This document shows, in pieces, positions 35,160 through 45,323 of a stretch of 64,000 nt of DNA. The notes beneath the pieces are model-generated. The model searched no databases and had not been told where the DNA came from. It saw only the letters and a list, made by a program, of their open reading frames with translations. Source of the stretch: Caballeronia sordidicola (GTDB lineage Bacteria; Pseudomonadota; Gammaproteobacteria; Burkholderiales; Burkholderiaceae); NCBI RefSeq assembly GCF_000729995.1, contig NZ_JNFG01000215.1, positions 124,001 through 188,000 on the forward strand, given 5' to 3'. The translations under genes and the position numbers were made by a program. Each line of letters opens with the position of its first letter. Position 1 is the stretch's first letter.

Positions 35160-36809
35160 ATGAAAGCAACGATCGACCCGAGGTGCAAACGATGGGCAGC
35201 GTTTGCTGCGGCCTTCATTCTCGTGTCATGCGGCGGCTCCAGCAACCCGAACACGGCCGTCCCGGATGCGATCATGCAGATCATGCAGAAGCCCGCGTAC
35301 AACGGGGCGACCTGGGCGATGCAGGTCGTCGATCTCGATAGCGGGCGCGTGATCTACGATCTCAATTCCAGTTCGCAGGTGTTCATCGCTTCGGTTCGCA
35401 AGATATTCTCTACGGGCAACGCGCTCGACGTGCTCGGCGCGCAGCACACACACGTGACGCCCGTGTACAAGCAGGGCACGGTCGATGCAAGCGGCGCACT
35501 CAACGGCAACCTGATCATGGTGGCGAGCGGCGATTTGACGATGGGCGGCCGCGCCAATCCGGACGGCACCATCGCGCTCACCGCGTTCGATCACAACGAA
35601 GCCGATGGTCTGGGAAATGCCATTCTGTCGACACCCGACCCGCTTGCGGGATTCGACGCCATTGCCGCACAAGTGGCCGCTGCAGGCATCAAGACGGTCA
35701 ATGGCGATGTCGTCATCGACGACCGTCTTTTCGATCCGTTCCAGTACCGCGAAGAAGAGGGCTTCGACGTCACGCCGATGCTGGTCAACGATGACGTTGT
35801 CGATATCTCGTTCAGTTCGAGCGCGCAAGGTGCGCTCCTGCCGTTCAACTATCGGCCGATGTCCGCGGGATTCTCCGTGCAATCGACGCTGGCAACGGCC
35901 GCGGCGACGACGGATTTCGCCGTCACGCTCAACCCCGATCCTCCCGCGGTGCCGCTGTGTTTCGGCCAGACGAATTGCGTGGGTGAAGTGGGCGGCACGG
36001 TGCCCGCGGGCGTCGCGCCTCCTTTGACCAATGCGTATCCGCTGGTGCGCACGTTCCGCGTGAGCGAGCCGTCCACCTATGCGCGCACGGTGTTCATCGA
36101 GGCGCTGGCGCGCGCGGGCGTGACGGTGACGGCGGCGTCCGTCGAGCCGAATCCGGTGGCATTGCTGCCCGCGCAAGGCTCGTATTCGAGCGCGCAGCAG
36201 GTGGCTCAGCTTACCTCCGCACCCTATGCGCAGGACCTCCGGTTCGTGAATAAAGTCAGCTACAACATTGGCGCGGACGTGACCCTGATGCTTTACGGTC
36301 TCGCTAAAAACGGCTCGAGGACGATGACCGCTGCGCTTGCGACGGAACAAAGCGAACTGTCTTCGACGTTCAAGATATCGCCGGACCAGTATCATTTTAT
36401 TGACGGAAGCGGTGGCGGCGACACCACCGCGAACGCCAAAGCCGTTATCGCGATGCTGCGTGGCATGCAATCGATGCCGGACTATGCGACCTACGTCGCT
36501 ACGCTGCCCTCGCTCGGCGTCGATGGATCGCTCACGACCGTCACGGACTTCGAAGCCGACCCTACGCTGGCAGGCGCCAAAGGGCAGGTGTACGCGAAGA
36601 CAGGCACGTATGTGGGCTTGAGCACGACCACGCCCGAAGTACCGCTTCTCAAGGCACAGGCGCTCGCCGGTTATATCGACGCTAAGAGCGGCCGCCGGAT
36701 CGCCTTCTTCATGACGATGAACAATGCCGTGTTCGAAGGCTTCCCGACCGTTCTGAACGCCTTCCAGGACGAAGGCGAGATTGCGGCGCAACTCTGGAAG
36801 CTGCAATGA
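35160..36809 (+). CDS. dacB: S13 family D-Ala-D-Ala carboxypeptidase (PBP4-like), copy 1
   Basis: 549 residues. A lipobox (ILVSCGG) lies near residue 24. The catalytic motifs are S78-V-R-K81, S367-Y-N and K480-T-G, so it looks active. The large insert between the SxxK and SxN motifs, typical of PBP4, is present. Family enzymes trim or cleave peptidoglycan cross-links. It shares its layout with the next gene, a tandem paralogue. Confidence 0.9.
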   Translation: MKATIDPRCKRWAAFAAAFILVSCGGSSNPNTAVPDAIMQIMQKPAYNGATWAMQVVDLDSGRVIYDLNSSSQVFIASVRKIFSTGNALDVLGAQHTHVTPVYKQGTVDASGALNGNLIMVASGDLTMGGRANPDGTIALTAFDHNEADGLGNAILSTPDPLAGFDAIAAQVAAAGIKTVNGDVVIDDRLFDPFQYREEEGFDVTPMLVNDDVVDISFSSSAQGALLPFNYRPMSAGFSVQSTLATAAATTDFAVTLNPDPPAVPLCFGQTNCVGEVGGTVPAGVAPPLTNAYPLVRTFRVSEPSTYARTVFIEALARAGVTVTAASVEPNPVALLPAQGSYSSAQQVAQLTSAPYAQDLRFVNKVSYNIGADVTLMLYGLAKNGSRTMTAALATEQSELSSTFKISPDQYHFIDGSGGGDTTANAKAVIAMLRGMQSMPDYATYVATLPSLGVDGSLTTVTDFEADPTLAGAKGQVYAKTGTYVGLSTTTPEVPLLKAQALAGYIDAKSGRRIAFFMTMNNAVFEGFPTVLNAFQDEGEIAAQLWKLQ

Positions 36810-36866
36810 TGTGGCAACCCCCTGCGTTGCTCTTTGCATTCGGACAGGCCCGTCGAAAGGAGTGAC

Positions 36867-38492
36867 ATGCGCGCACCCTTTCCGGCGGTTCTCGCGTTGC
36901 TCGCTTCCTGCGTGCTCATAGCTAGCTGCGGGAGCGACGACACGGCCGATCCGATCTCGCAGATCATGCACAAGCCGCGCTATACGAGCGCGAATTCGCA
37001 GTGGTCGATGGTCGTGATGGACGCGAACACGGGCCAGGTGCTCGAGACGATGCAACCCGACAAGCTCGTGCTGACTGCATCGGTGCGCAAGTTGTATTCG
37101 GTCGCGACTGCGCTCAACGTGGTCGGCGCGGATCATAGCTTCGTCACGCCGGTATATAGCAGCGGCGTTGTCGATTCGTCCGGCAAGTTGACGGGTAATT
37201 TGATTCTCAAGGCGTCCGGCGATCTCACGTTCGGCGGACGGCAGAAGCCTGACGGTACCGTTGATTTCACCGATTTCGATCACAACGACGCGCGCGGTTT
37301 TGGCGGTGCGATTCTCACACCGGAAGATCCGCTGACTGCGTTGAACGACCTGGCGCAACAGGTCAGGGCGTCGGGCATTACGTCGGTCGATGGCGACGTG
37401 ATCATCGACGATCGCCTGTTCGATGCGTTTCGCGTGCCGAATGGCAATGTGCTGATCTCGCCGATCGACATCAACGAGAACGTGATCGACGTGACGCTCT
37501 CGCCGGGCGCATCAGCGGGGCAGGCCGGCGTGCTCGACTGGCGCCCGCGCACCAGCGCAATGACAATGCAAGGCACGTCGCTGACGACAGCGGCCAGCAG
37601 CAATGCCGATATCCTCGTGTCCGGGGACGCACTGAATGCCGCGCCGCTGTCCTGCCTCGCCGCGCCCGGCTGCAAGGGCACGCTGTCGAGCAACGAAAGC
37701 CTCTCCGCGCCCGCGACAATTCCGCTCGGTTACGTGTCGCCGCTCGTCGGCAACGGCCTCTACGTGAGTATCCTGCGCGTCGAGGATCCGCCGTCGTTTG
37801 CGCGCACTGCCTTCATCGATGCGTTGGTCCGGGCAGGCGTGTCCGTGTCGGCGGCCGCCGTGCAGCCGAACCAGACAAGCGCGTTGCCGCCGACGCAAGA
37901 TTATGCGAGCGCGGCGCAGGTCGCGAGCTTCACGTCTATGCCGTATTCCGAATTCGCCAAGCTTGTGCTGAAAGTGAGCCTGAACACCGGCGCGAATTTG
38001 AGTTTGATGTACCAGGGGCTTGCGCAAGGCGTTCGCACTGTCGGAGACGCGCTCACCTCCGAGCGTAAATTCCTGACCGGCACGCTCGGCCTCGACGGCA
38101 CGGGCTTTAATTTCCCGACCAATGGCAGCGGCACGCCCGACAGCCAGGCGACCGCGCGCACGACCGCGACACTTTTGACCGCAATGAGCCGCCTGCCTGT
38201 CTATCCGGTGTATCGCGATGCGCTGTCGATTCTCGGCGTCGACGGATCGCTCGCGGCGGTCGGCAAGAACGTCGTGGGTAAGGAGCACATCTTCGTCAAG
38301 AGCGGCGCGACCGTCGCCAATGACGAGATGGTCGCCATGAACATGGCGGGCTACATTGAAGCGAAGAGCGGTCGAATACTCGCCTATGCACTGTTCGTCA
38401 ATAACGCCGGCCCCATCACCGAGCTTACCGACACCCTGGAGGTTTTCGACGACGAAGCGATGATCCTTGGCATCGTCTATGCGAAATACTGA
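36867..38492 (+). CDS. S13 family D-Ala-D-Ala carboxypeptidase (PBP4-like), copy 2
   Basis: 541 residues from ATG 36867, which has an AAGGAG ribosome site. The lipobox is IASCGS near residue 22. Motifs are S72-V-R-K75, S371-L-N and K478-S-G; the third motif has Ser for Thr, a tolerated change. Alignment by eye with copy 1 runs along the whole length, so this is an old tandem duplication. The gene ends directly against a transposase remnant. Confidence 0.9.
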   Translation: MRAPFPAVLALLASCVLIASCGSDDTADPISQIMHKPRYTSANSQWSMVVMDANTGQVLETMQPDKLVLTASVRKLYSVATALNVVGADHSFVTPVYSSGVVDSSGKLTGNLILKASGDLTFGGRQKPDGTVDFTDFDHNDARGFGGAILTPEDPLTALNDLAQQVRASGITSVDGDVIIDDRLFDAFRVPNGNVLISPIDINENVIDVTLSPGASAGQAGVLDWRPRTSAMTMQGTSLTTAASSNADILVSGDALNAAPLSCLAAPGCKGTLSSNESLSAPATIPLGYVSPLVGNGLYVSILRVEDPPSFARTAFIDALVRAGVSVSAAAVQPNQTSALPPTQDYASAAQVASFTSMPYSEFAKLVLKVSLNTGANLSLMYQGLAQGVRTVGDALTSERKFLTGTLGLDGTGFNFPTNGSGTPDSQATARTTATLLTAMSRLPVYPVYRDALSILGVDGSLAAVGKNVVGKEHIFVKSGATVANDEMVAMNMAGYIEAKSGRILAYALFVNNAGPITELTDTLEVFDDEAMILGIVYAKY

Positions 38493-38496
38493 GGGT

Positions 38497-38710
38497 CAAG
38501 CCGAGTGCGCCTAACTGGTCTTCCTGACCCTCGCGGTAATGCTGACGAAGCGCGCCGCGCTTGCCGTGAAAGACGGCACGTGCGACGCTGTGGCGACTTT
38601 CGCCGCGGTTGAGTTGCGTCAACGTGCCCGGCGTTTCGCTTCGTCGTCGATATAGGTCAAAGTGTGCAAGCTCTTGTCGATGCGACCGAACTCGGCAATG
38701 GCCAGTCCCG
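38497..38710 (-). pseudogene. Tn3-family transposase, C-terminal remnant
   Basis: Read on the minus strand, this segment encodes TLTQLNRGESRHSVARAV, then FHGKRGALRQHYREGQEDQL and GALGL, a close match to the catalytic C-terminal region of Tn3-type TnpA. Upstream, the matching residues (GRIDKSLHTLTYIDDEAKRR) lie in another frame, so a single-base frameshift is present near 38625. Only about 70 of some 1000 residues remain. It begins 5 bp after the second dacB-like stop codon and marks an old transposition or recombination event. Confidence 0.75.
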
Positions 38711-38880
38711 GAACCTGAGCGCGTCATGCAAGGTGGACGCGGATGCGCGCTTCATGGCAAAAAAAGGCTCCGCATGACGCGGGTGCCGCGAAGCAGTTCC
38801 AGCGGCTTCCGAGGGCCTTGTGCCAGAACGGGAGAGATCGTTACCTTGCAGACATCAGATATCGTGCTCGAGACACTCGA

Positions 38881-40956
38881 TCACGTTGGCGCAGCGCCTG
38901 TGTGCGCATGCAACAGTGCACCAAACGCTTCCGCCGTCAACGGCATGCCGAGCAGGAACCCTTGCATCTGGTCACACAGCAGGCCCTTCAGCTTGTCGAG
39001 TTGCGAGGTCGTCTCGACGCCTTCGGCCACCACGTCCATCTCGAGCGAATGCGCGAGCGCAATGATCGCCGAGACGATCGCGCTGCCCTCGTGACCGTTC
39101 GCGTCGAGCCCGTTGGTGAAAAAGCGGTCGATCTTCAACTGCTTCACCCGGAAGCGCTGCAGGTAGGCAAGGCTCGAATAGCCGGTGCCGAAGTCGTCAA
39201 TCGCAATCTCGAAGCCGTTGGCATGGAACGCACCGATCATCTCGATGGTTCGCGGCGCATCCTGCATTGCCACGGTCTCAGTGATCTCGAACATGATCCG
39301 GTCGCACTGGACCTGTTCGGACCGGACGATATCGAGCATCGTCGCGACCAGATCCGGCTGCGTCAGTTGCCGGGGCGACAGGTTGATGGCCACCTTGACC
39401 GCTGGCAGACCGCTGGCCTCCCAGCGGCGGATCTGCCGGCAGGTTTCGCGCGCGACCCAGTAACCGATCTGGACAATCTGCCCGGAGCGTTCGGCGACCG
39501 GAATGAATTCCAGCGGCGGCAAGCTGCCAATCTCCGGGTGGTTCAGGCGCAGCAGCGCCTCGGCACCGGCCAGTTCGCCGTTGGCGCCACGGAATTTCGG
39601 CTGGAAGTGCAGGCAGAAATAGCCAGCACCCAGCGCTTCGTGCAGCGCGTGCTGGATCTGCAGGGTGCGGGTGGCCGCCTCGTTCATGCTCGCCTCGAAG
39701 AAACGGTACGTGCCGCGCCCGCTCCGTTTGGCTTCGTACATCGCGGCGTCCGCGTGCTTGAGCAACGTGTCGGCCGTTTCGCCGTCCTGCGGGAACAGCG
39801 CAATGCCGATGCTCGGCGTCACCTGCAAGGGTTGCTTGTCGGCCCAGACACCTTTGCGCATGCGTTCGAGCACGCTTTCCGCCATGTGGCCAGCATCATC
39901 CGGCGACGCGATATGTTCAAGCAGCACCACGAATTCATCCCCGCCCAGCCGGGCGACGGTGTCGCCACCGCGTACGCAATGCAGCAGCCGCTGCGCGAAG
40001 GCTTTCAGAACCTCGTCACCCGCCGTATGCCCGAGCGAGTCGTTGATGGTCTTGAAGCCGTCGAGATCCATGAATAGGATCGCAAAGAGGTTCTGCTGCT
40101 GTCTGGCTGTCTGAATCGCGTGTTCGATGCGTTTGGTCAGCGTGCGGCGGTTCGGCAGGTCGGTGAGGGTGTCGAAAGTCGCCATCCGGACGATCTGGCC
40201 GTTCAGTTGCGACACCGAGCCGGCCAGCAGGGTGGTTCTGGCGTCGAAGCGCGACAGCATCAGCGTCACGGTCAGGATCGCGAACGTGAACAGCGTGATC
40301 GTGACGGCCAGCCAGTGTCCATCGATGCCGTTTGCCGAACCGCAGATCGATCCGAGCGGGAATTCTGCCGCGGCGCTCCCGGTGTAATGCATGCCGGTAA
40401 TCGCAACCCCCATCACAACGGCCGCACCGAGACGTTTGGCGATCATGTGGCGCTGATCCGCGTCGCTCAGCGTTCGCGCGATCCAGAGGGCGACGCAGGA
40501 CGCGACGATGGCGATCATGATCGAGATGGCGACCAGCACCGGATCATACTGGATGCCGGGTTTCATCCGCATCGCGGCGTCGCCCGTGTAATGCATGCCG
40601 GCGATGCCGAAGCCCATCAAGATGCCGCCAGCGACCAGGCGTCGCGGCGTCAGTTTCGCGCGCGTAATCACAAACAGCGCAAAGTACGACACCAGCACCG
40701 CGATCACGAGCGAGCCGGCAGTGATGACCAGATCGTAGCCTAGGGCGATCGGTAGCGAGAACGCCAGCATGCCGATGAAATGCATCGACCAGATGCCGAT
40801 GCCCATCGCGGCGGCGCCCCCCGCGAGCCATGCGCGGCGCAGTCCTGCCTGTGTCAGCAGGGAGAGGCGGCCTGACAGGTCCAGTGCGGTAAACGAGGCC
40901 AGCGTCGCGACAACCAGCGACAGCGCGACCAGCCATAAGTTGTAGGTGCCGTGCAT
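38881..40956 (-). CDS. MHYT-GGDEF-EAL membrane protein (cyclic di-GMP turnover)
   Basis: 691 residues. An N-terminal MHYT sensor of about seven membrane helices carries MHFIGM, MHYTGD and MHYTGS motifs thought to bind metal or small gases. The GGDEF domain has RLGGDEFVVLL near residue 338. The EAL domain has GAEALLRL near 464, NLSPRQ, FEITETVAM, DDFGTGYSSL and AEGVETT. Both catalytic signatures look intact, so synthesis and breakdown of cyclic di-GMP are possible. It is transcribed alone. Confidence 0.95.
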   Translation of the reverse strand: MHGTYNLWLVALSLVVATLASFTALDLSGRLSLLTQAGLRRAWLAGGAAAMGIGIWSMHFIGMLAFSLPIALGYDLVITAGSLVIAVLVSYFALFVITRAKLTPRRLVAGGILMGFGIAGMHYTGDAAMRMKPGIQYDPVLVAISIMIAIVASCVALWIARTLSDADQRHMIAKRLGAAVVMGVAITGMHYTGSAAAEFPLGSICGSANGIDGHWLAVTITLFTFAILTVTLMLSRFDARTTLLAGSVSQLNGQIVRMATFDTLTDLPNRRTLTKRIEHAIQTARQQQNLFAILFMDLDGFKTINDSLGHTAGDEVLKAFAQRLLHCVRGGDTVARLGGDEFVVLLEHIASPDDAGHMAESVLERMRKGVWADKQPLQVTPSIGIALFPQDGETADTLLKHADAAMYEAKRSGRGTYRFFEASMNEAATRTLQIQHALHEALGAGYFCLHFQPKFRGANGELAGAEALLRLNHPEIGSLPPLEFIPVAERSGQIVQIGYWVARETCRQIRRWEASGLPAVKVAINLSPRQLTQPDLVATMLDIVRSEQVQCDRIMFEITETVAMQDAPRTIEMIGAFHANGFEIAIDDFGTGYSSLAYLQRFRVKQLKIDRFFTNGLDANGHEGSAIVSAIIALAHSLEMDVVAEGVETTSQLDKLKGLLCDQMQGFLLGMPLTAEAFGALLHAHTGAAPT

Positions 40957-41444
40957 GGCGATTCCGGTAAGCGGATTTTATTAACTATCAATTCAATTCA
41001 ATACCATTCGATATCGGCCGCGTTGGCATTTTCTTGAGCCACGGCGGCTCTGCACCGTGCCAGGAATAGTGCGCCAGGCATATCGTGCGTTGCCGGTTCC
41101 TGATTCGCGTGCTAAAACCCGTACCCGACGACTGCAAAATGGGCTTTTATTTGCGGCTGCATGGAACGCGTAGCCGTTAATGCGCAGGTCGATCAAGGGG
41201 AGCTTTCAGGCTCAAGTCGCTTACGCCGACCGAAAATTGAGCCAGTTGTCCAGGTTTTAGGTCTTGATGTGGTGGATCTTTAGCGAATCTCGGCCGCCCC
41301 TCGACATTGCCATTGCGGATAAACGGCATTGAGTAAAGCCATCTCTTGCTTGCGTGGCTCGCACCCGCCAGGCCGTCAGTTCAGCGTCTTTTCCTGGGGT
41401 TTTCCAGTGCAGACTGCGCCCGATGGTCGCCTGTCACGCAGCGC
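40957..41444. other. intergenic region, no gene seen
   Basis: 488 bp between the minus-strand cyclic di-GMP gene and the 3' end of the CheB/CheR hybrid gene. Short frames on both strands lack family similarity and ribosome sites. Confidence 0.45.
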
Positions 41445-44400
41445 TCACGGCACATTATTGGCAGGCGTACGCCTGCTGCGACATGACTCAATCAAAGCTT
41501 CAAGCTGTTCAAGGGCGGCTGGCTTGACCAGGTGACAATCGAAACCGGCCTGCCGGCACCGCTCCGCATGCTGTTCTCCTCCATACCCACTCAGCGCGAT
41601 CAGGACAGCATCGGCCACGACCGGCATCGTACGTAACCGTCGTGCGACCTCATAGCCGTCCATTCCGGGCAGGCCAATGTCGAGCAGTACCACGTCAGGG
41701 CGAAAATGCTCTGCGGCCTGCAACGCGGCTGGCCCGTCCCAGGCTACCTGCACCTCGTGTCCGTCGAGCCGCAACACCGCAGCACTGCTTTCCGCCGCGT
41801 CGACATTGTCGTCGACCACTAGGATCCGGTGGTTAGCGCTCGGCCCTTCTGCTGATCGACCGGAGTCCGGTGCGCGCTCCGGTACGGTGCCCGGCGGCAG
41901 TGCCGGAAGCCGGACGACAAACCTGCTGCCGCGATCAAGACCTTCACTGGAAGCATGCACCGTTCCCTGGTGCAGCTCTACAAGCCGCCGCACCAGCGTC
42001 AGGCCGAGCCCGAGACCCGCGCCCCTGCGATCCGGCGTTCGCTCCGCCTGAACAAAGATCCTGAAAATCGTAGGGATGAACTCGGCAGTCATGCCGATAC
42101 CGTTGTCGGTGACGCTCAGTACGGCATCGTGCCTTTCGCGTTCGAGCGAAAGCCGGATGCGACCGCCCGCAGGGGTGTACTTGATCGCGTTGCCGAGCAG
42201 GTTCGTCACGATCTGCTCAAGCCGCATCGTATCGCCCTCGACCGTCAAGCTTTCCTCTGGCAACTCGAGAACCAGCTCGTGCTCTCGCATTCCGATTTCG
42301 GAGCGCATCGTTTCGACCGCGTGGCGAACCGCATCAGCCAGATCGATGCGCTGTTCCTTGAGCGTGATGATGCCGCGCGTAATCCGCGAGACGTCCAGCA
42401 GATCGTCAACCAGACCGATCTCATTGGCGAGCTGACGCTGGGCGGCAGCCTGAGCGGCCTTGATGGACGCATCGTCGGCGTCCCCGCGTTGCCATAGCTG
42501 TATCCCGTTGCGAATCGCAGCAAGGGGATTACGCAGTTCGTGCGCGAGCATGGCAAGGAATTCGTCCTTTTGATGATCCGCCGCTTCAAGCCGCGTCACC
42601 GCATCGCGCTGTTGGGTCATGTCCTGAATGGTTAGCAGGACAAGCGCCTGCTCAGGCCAGGCGATGCGCATTGCATTAAGGCGCATGGTGCGCGTGCCGA
42701 TGCGCGGAAACTCGTGCGTGATCTCGTAGTCCCGAACGCTGGTCCTCGTCGGAAGAATCTCTTCGAGCATCGTGCGCAGCGCAGGAATATCCCACTGGCG
42801 GTTGCCCAGAAGATACAGCTTCGTGCCAATCGTCGCCTCGGCCGCGGTCGCGAACGCCTCATAGAAAGCGCGATTCGCGCGCGCGATGCGCAGATCCGCC
42901 TCGAGTACCAAGACCGGTTCGGCGATCGTTTCAATGATCGCCTCGGCGTAGTCGCGCGCACGAGCGACTTCATCGTGGACGGTCTTGAGCTCACGGACCC
43001 GGTAGCGCAGTTCGTCGTTGGTCGTGGAAAGCTCCTCGTTGATTGACTGGAGCTCCTCCTTGGCTGTCTCGAGTTCCTCGTTGGTGCTCTGGAATTCCTC
43101 GTTGCTGGAGAGCAGTTCCTCCTCGCTCGATTTGAGCTCCTCGCGGGCGCTCTCATGCTCCTCGATCGTTGCCCGAAGCTGTTCACGGGTAGCGTCCAGC
43201 TCAGTTCTGAGCCGCGCGATCTCCGCGTCCTGGATGCCGCGGTCCTGCTCACCTGTTCGGGCGAGGCCCCGCTTCAAGGTCCGAAGCACGGCAGACCTGA
43301 TCGAACCATCCGCGAACGCAGCTTCACCGCTTGCCGCTGTCCGTCGCGGCGTGCCCTCAAAGAAGACGATAAACCAGCGTCCATCGGCGCCGGCCATCTG
43401 TATCTGATGCACCTCGATGCCAGCATCACTCGCGCTCTCGGGATGTCCGATGCGCAGTCCTGTCCTGCGCAACGGGGCGCCGCTCTGGCGTGCCTGCCGG
43501 ACGGCTTCGCTGATGGCCAGAAACACGTCCGGCCGGGCGAGCCGTTGCAGGTTGCTGCTCGGTGGCCCTTCGGGATTGACCAGATACGGTCCGGTGTCGC
43601 CGTGAAACTCGATGATGTTCAGTTCGTCATCGCACAGGACATAGGGCGGTGCATACCGCGCGAGCGCCTTGCGTGAGGCCTCGCGACCCAGCCGTTCAAC
43701 GAGCGGCGGCTCGCGTCGATCCTGCGTCGAACTCGTGGGTTGAACCGCCGATTCGGGCGAAGACATCAGGCTGAGCGAACGGCCACCCGGGCGTCCAAGA
43801 CGGGGCTTCTTGCTGTAGAGCTTCGTGCGCTTGCTTTCGATGACGCCGAACAGGTCGGAGAAGGCGCCCACCGTTTCCGACGGCCCCAGCATCAGCACAC
43901 CGTCGGCACGCAATGCATAGTGAAACAGCGGCATGACGTTTCGCTGCAGAACCGGATTCAGGTAAATGAGGAGATTGCGGCAGCTGACGAGATCCATCCG
44001 CGAGAAGGGCGGGTCGGTGGCAACGTTGTGACGTGCGAACGTGCAGAGATCCCGGATCCGCTTGTCGACCCGGTAATAATCGCCGTCCCGTACAAAGTAG
44101 CGTTGCAGACGCTGGGACGATACATTTCGCGCGATGTTTTCTATATAGCGTCCGGCGCGGGCAATCTCCAGTGCATCGACGCTCACGTCGGTGCCAAAAA
44201 TCTGGATCGGCGTAGCCGCTGCGCGTTCTCCCAGGTATTCGATCAGGCAGATGGCGATCGAATAGACTTCCTCACCGGTTGAACAGCCGGGAATCCACAA
44301 ACGGATCGGCATATCCGGTTCGCGGTCTCCGAGCAACCTCGGAAATACCGTCTGGACCAGTGCTTCGAACGTTTCGGGGTCGCGGAAAAATTCGGTCACC

Positions 44401-45323
44401 CGGATCAGCAGATCCCGTCCGAGTGCGTGCACTTCCGTCGCATCGGATTCGAGCACGACTAAGTAGTCTGCGACGGACGAGATCTGACGCAGCGCCATGC
44501 GCCGGGAGAGCCTGCGTTCAATGGTGCCGCGCTTGTAGTGCGTGAAATCGACGTTGCAGGCCTTGTGCAGCATCCGGAATAAGTGCCGAAGACTTTTCTC
44601 AGCCTGGGTTGCCGGCATCGGCTGATCGGGACCGGCATGTGGCTGCCGTCCGATCCGCACGATCTCCTCTGCGATCTGCCGAGGGGGAAGAACCATATCG
44701 ACGCATCCCGTGCCGATGGCTGCCTGAGGCATGCTGGCAAAACGGGCGGTCATCTCGTCCTGGGCGAACGTGATGCCACCTTCGTTCTGGATCGTCTTGA
44801 GACCTAGCGCACCGTCGGATCCGCTGCCCGAGAGAATCACCCCGATGGCGTTGGCGCCCTGGTCGTTGGCAAGTGACTCCAGCAGGTCGTCGATGGGCAT
44901 GGGTGGCCCGAGAATGTCGTCGCGTGGCCGCAGATTGATGCGCCGGTGCGCCACCCGCATGCGGGCGTTGGGCGGAATCACATAGACGTGGTCAGCCTCA
45001 ATGGCCATCCCCTCGATCGCCTCGACAACTGGCATTGCAGTATGTTTGGTCAGAATGTCCGGCAGCAGGCTGCGACGGGACGGATCGAGATGCTGAACGA
45101 TAAGGAACGCCAGCCCGCTCGAACGCGGAATCGTGGAGATGAGCTCGGAGATTGCCTCCAGTCCGCCCGCGGACGCGCCGATTCCCACAATAGGAAAGGC
45201 TAGAGGCACCGCCTCTTCGTCCGTCGTTGGTATGTTGATCACAGGCCAGATCCTGGTCGGAGCAAACGTAGTTTTGACATGGCTATAGCCATTTTTATGC
45301 CTGGTCACGCGCGAACAGGGCAC
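41445..45323 (-). CDS. CheB-CheR-PAS-histidine kinase-receiver hybrid protein
   Basis: 1292 residues. CheB methylesterase (about 42-230) has S51 in GIGASAGGLEA, His in VQHLDP and Asp in GSGSDGALGL. CheR methyltransferase (about 245-500) has the SAM motif PGCSTGEEVYS near 350. A Glu/Ser-rich coiled coil lies at about 690-790, then a PAS domain. The kinase has the H-box AHELRNPLAA near 926, the N-box NLLGNAIKYTP near 1043 and GLGLGLTL. The C-terminal receiver has Asp near 1214 in LLDIGLPGMDG. The start could be up to 28 codons further in. Such hybrids control chemotaxis-like or stress signalling; no MCP or CheA gene is near. Confidence 0.93.
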   Translation of the reverse strand: MPCSRVTRHKNGYSHVKTTFAPTRIWPVINIPTTDEEAVPLAFPIVGIGASAGGLEAISELISTIPRSSGLAFLIVQHLDPSRRSLLPDILTKHTAMPVVEAIEGMAIEADHVYVIPPNARMRVAHRRINLRPRDDILGPPMPIDDLLESLANDQGANAIGVILSGSGSDGALGLKTIQNEGGITFAQDEMTARFASMPQAAIGTGCVDMVLPPRQIAEEIVRIGRQPHAGPDQPMPATQAEKSLRHLFRMLHKACNVDFTHYKRGTIERRLSRRMALRQISSVADYLVVLESDATEVHALGRDLLIRVTEFFRDPETFEALVQTVFPRLLGDREPDMPIRLWIPGCSTGEEVYSIAICLIEYLGERAAATPIQIFGTDVSVDALEIARAGRYIENIARNVSSQRLQRYFVRDGDYYRVDKRIRDLCTFARHNVATDPPFSRMDLVSCRNLLIYLNPVLQRNVMPLFHYALRADGVLMLGPSETVGAFSDLFGVIESKRTKLYSKKPRLGRPGGRSLSLMSSPESAVQPTSSTQDRREPPLVERLGREASRKALARYAPPYVLCDDELNIIEFHGDTGPYLVNPEGPPSSNLQRLARPDVFLAISEAVRQARQSGAPLRRTGLRIGHPESASDAGIEVHQIQMAGADGRWFIVFFEGTPRRTAASGEAAFADGSIRSAVLRTLKRGLARTGEQDRGIQDAEIARLRTELDATREQLRATIEEHESAREELKSSEEELLSSNEEFQSTNEELETAKEELQSINEELSTTNDELRYRVRELKTVHDEVARARDYAEAIIETIAEPVLVLEADLRIARANRAFYEAFATAAEATIGTKLYLLGNRQWDIPALRTMLEEILPTRTSVRDYEITHEFPRIGTRTMRLNAMRIAWPEQALVLLTIQDMTQQRDAVTRLEAADHQKDEFLAMLAHELRNPLAAIRNGIQLWQRGDADDASIKAAQAAAQRQLANEIGLVDDLLDVSRITRGIITLKEQRIDLADAVRHAVETMRSEIGMREHELVLELPEESLTVEGDTMRLEQIVTNLLGNAIKYTPAGGRIRLSLERERHDAVLSVTDNGIGMTAEFIPTIFRIFVQAERTPDRRGAGLGLGLTLVRRLVELHQGTVHASSEGLDRGSRFVVRLPALPPGTVPERAPDSGRSAEGPSANHRILVVDDNVDAAESSAAVLRLDGHEVQVAWDGPAALQAAEHFRPDVVLLDIGLPGMDGYEVARRLRTMPVVADAVLIALSGYGGEQHAERCRQAGFDCHLVKPAALEQLEALIESCRSRRTPANNVP

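Noticed and set aside
35226..37358. A 710-codon open frame on the minus strand opposite the two dacB-like genes
   Set aside because: It is rich in Arg/His with no domain, has no ribosome site, and lies wholly antisense to two genes with intact catalytic motifs; long antisense frames are common in G+C-rich DNA.
38609..39094. Plus-strand open frame of 161 codons across the Tn3 remnant and the end of the EAL gene
   Set aside because: It has no family signature, and the opposite strand is explained by the transposase fragment and the EAL domain.
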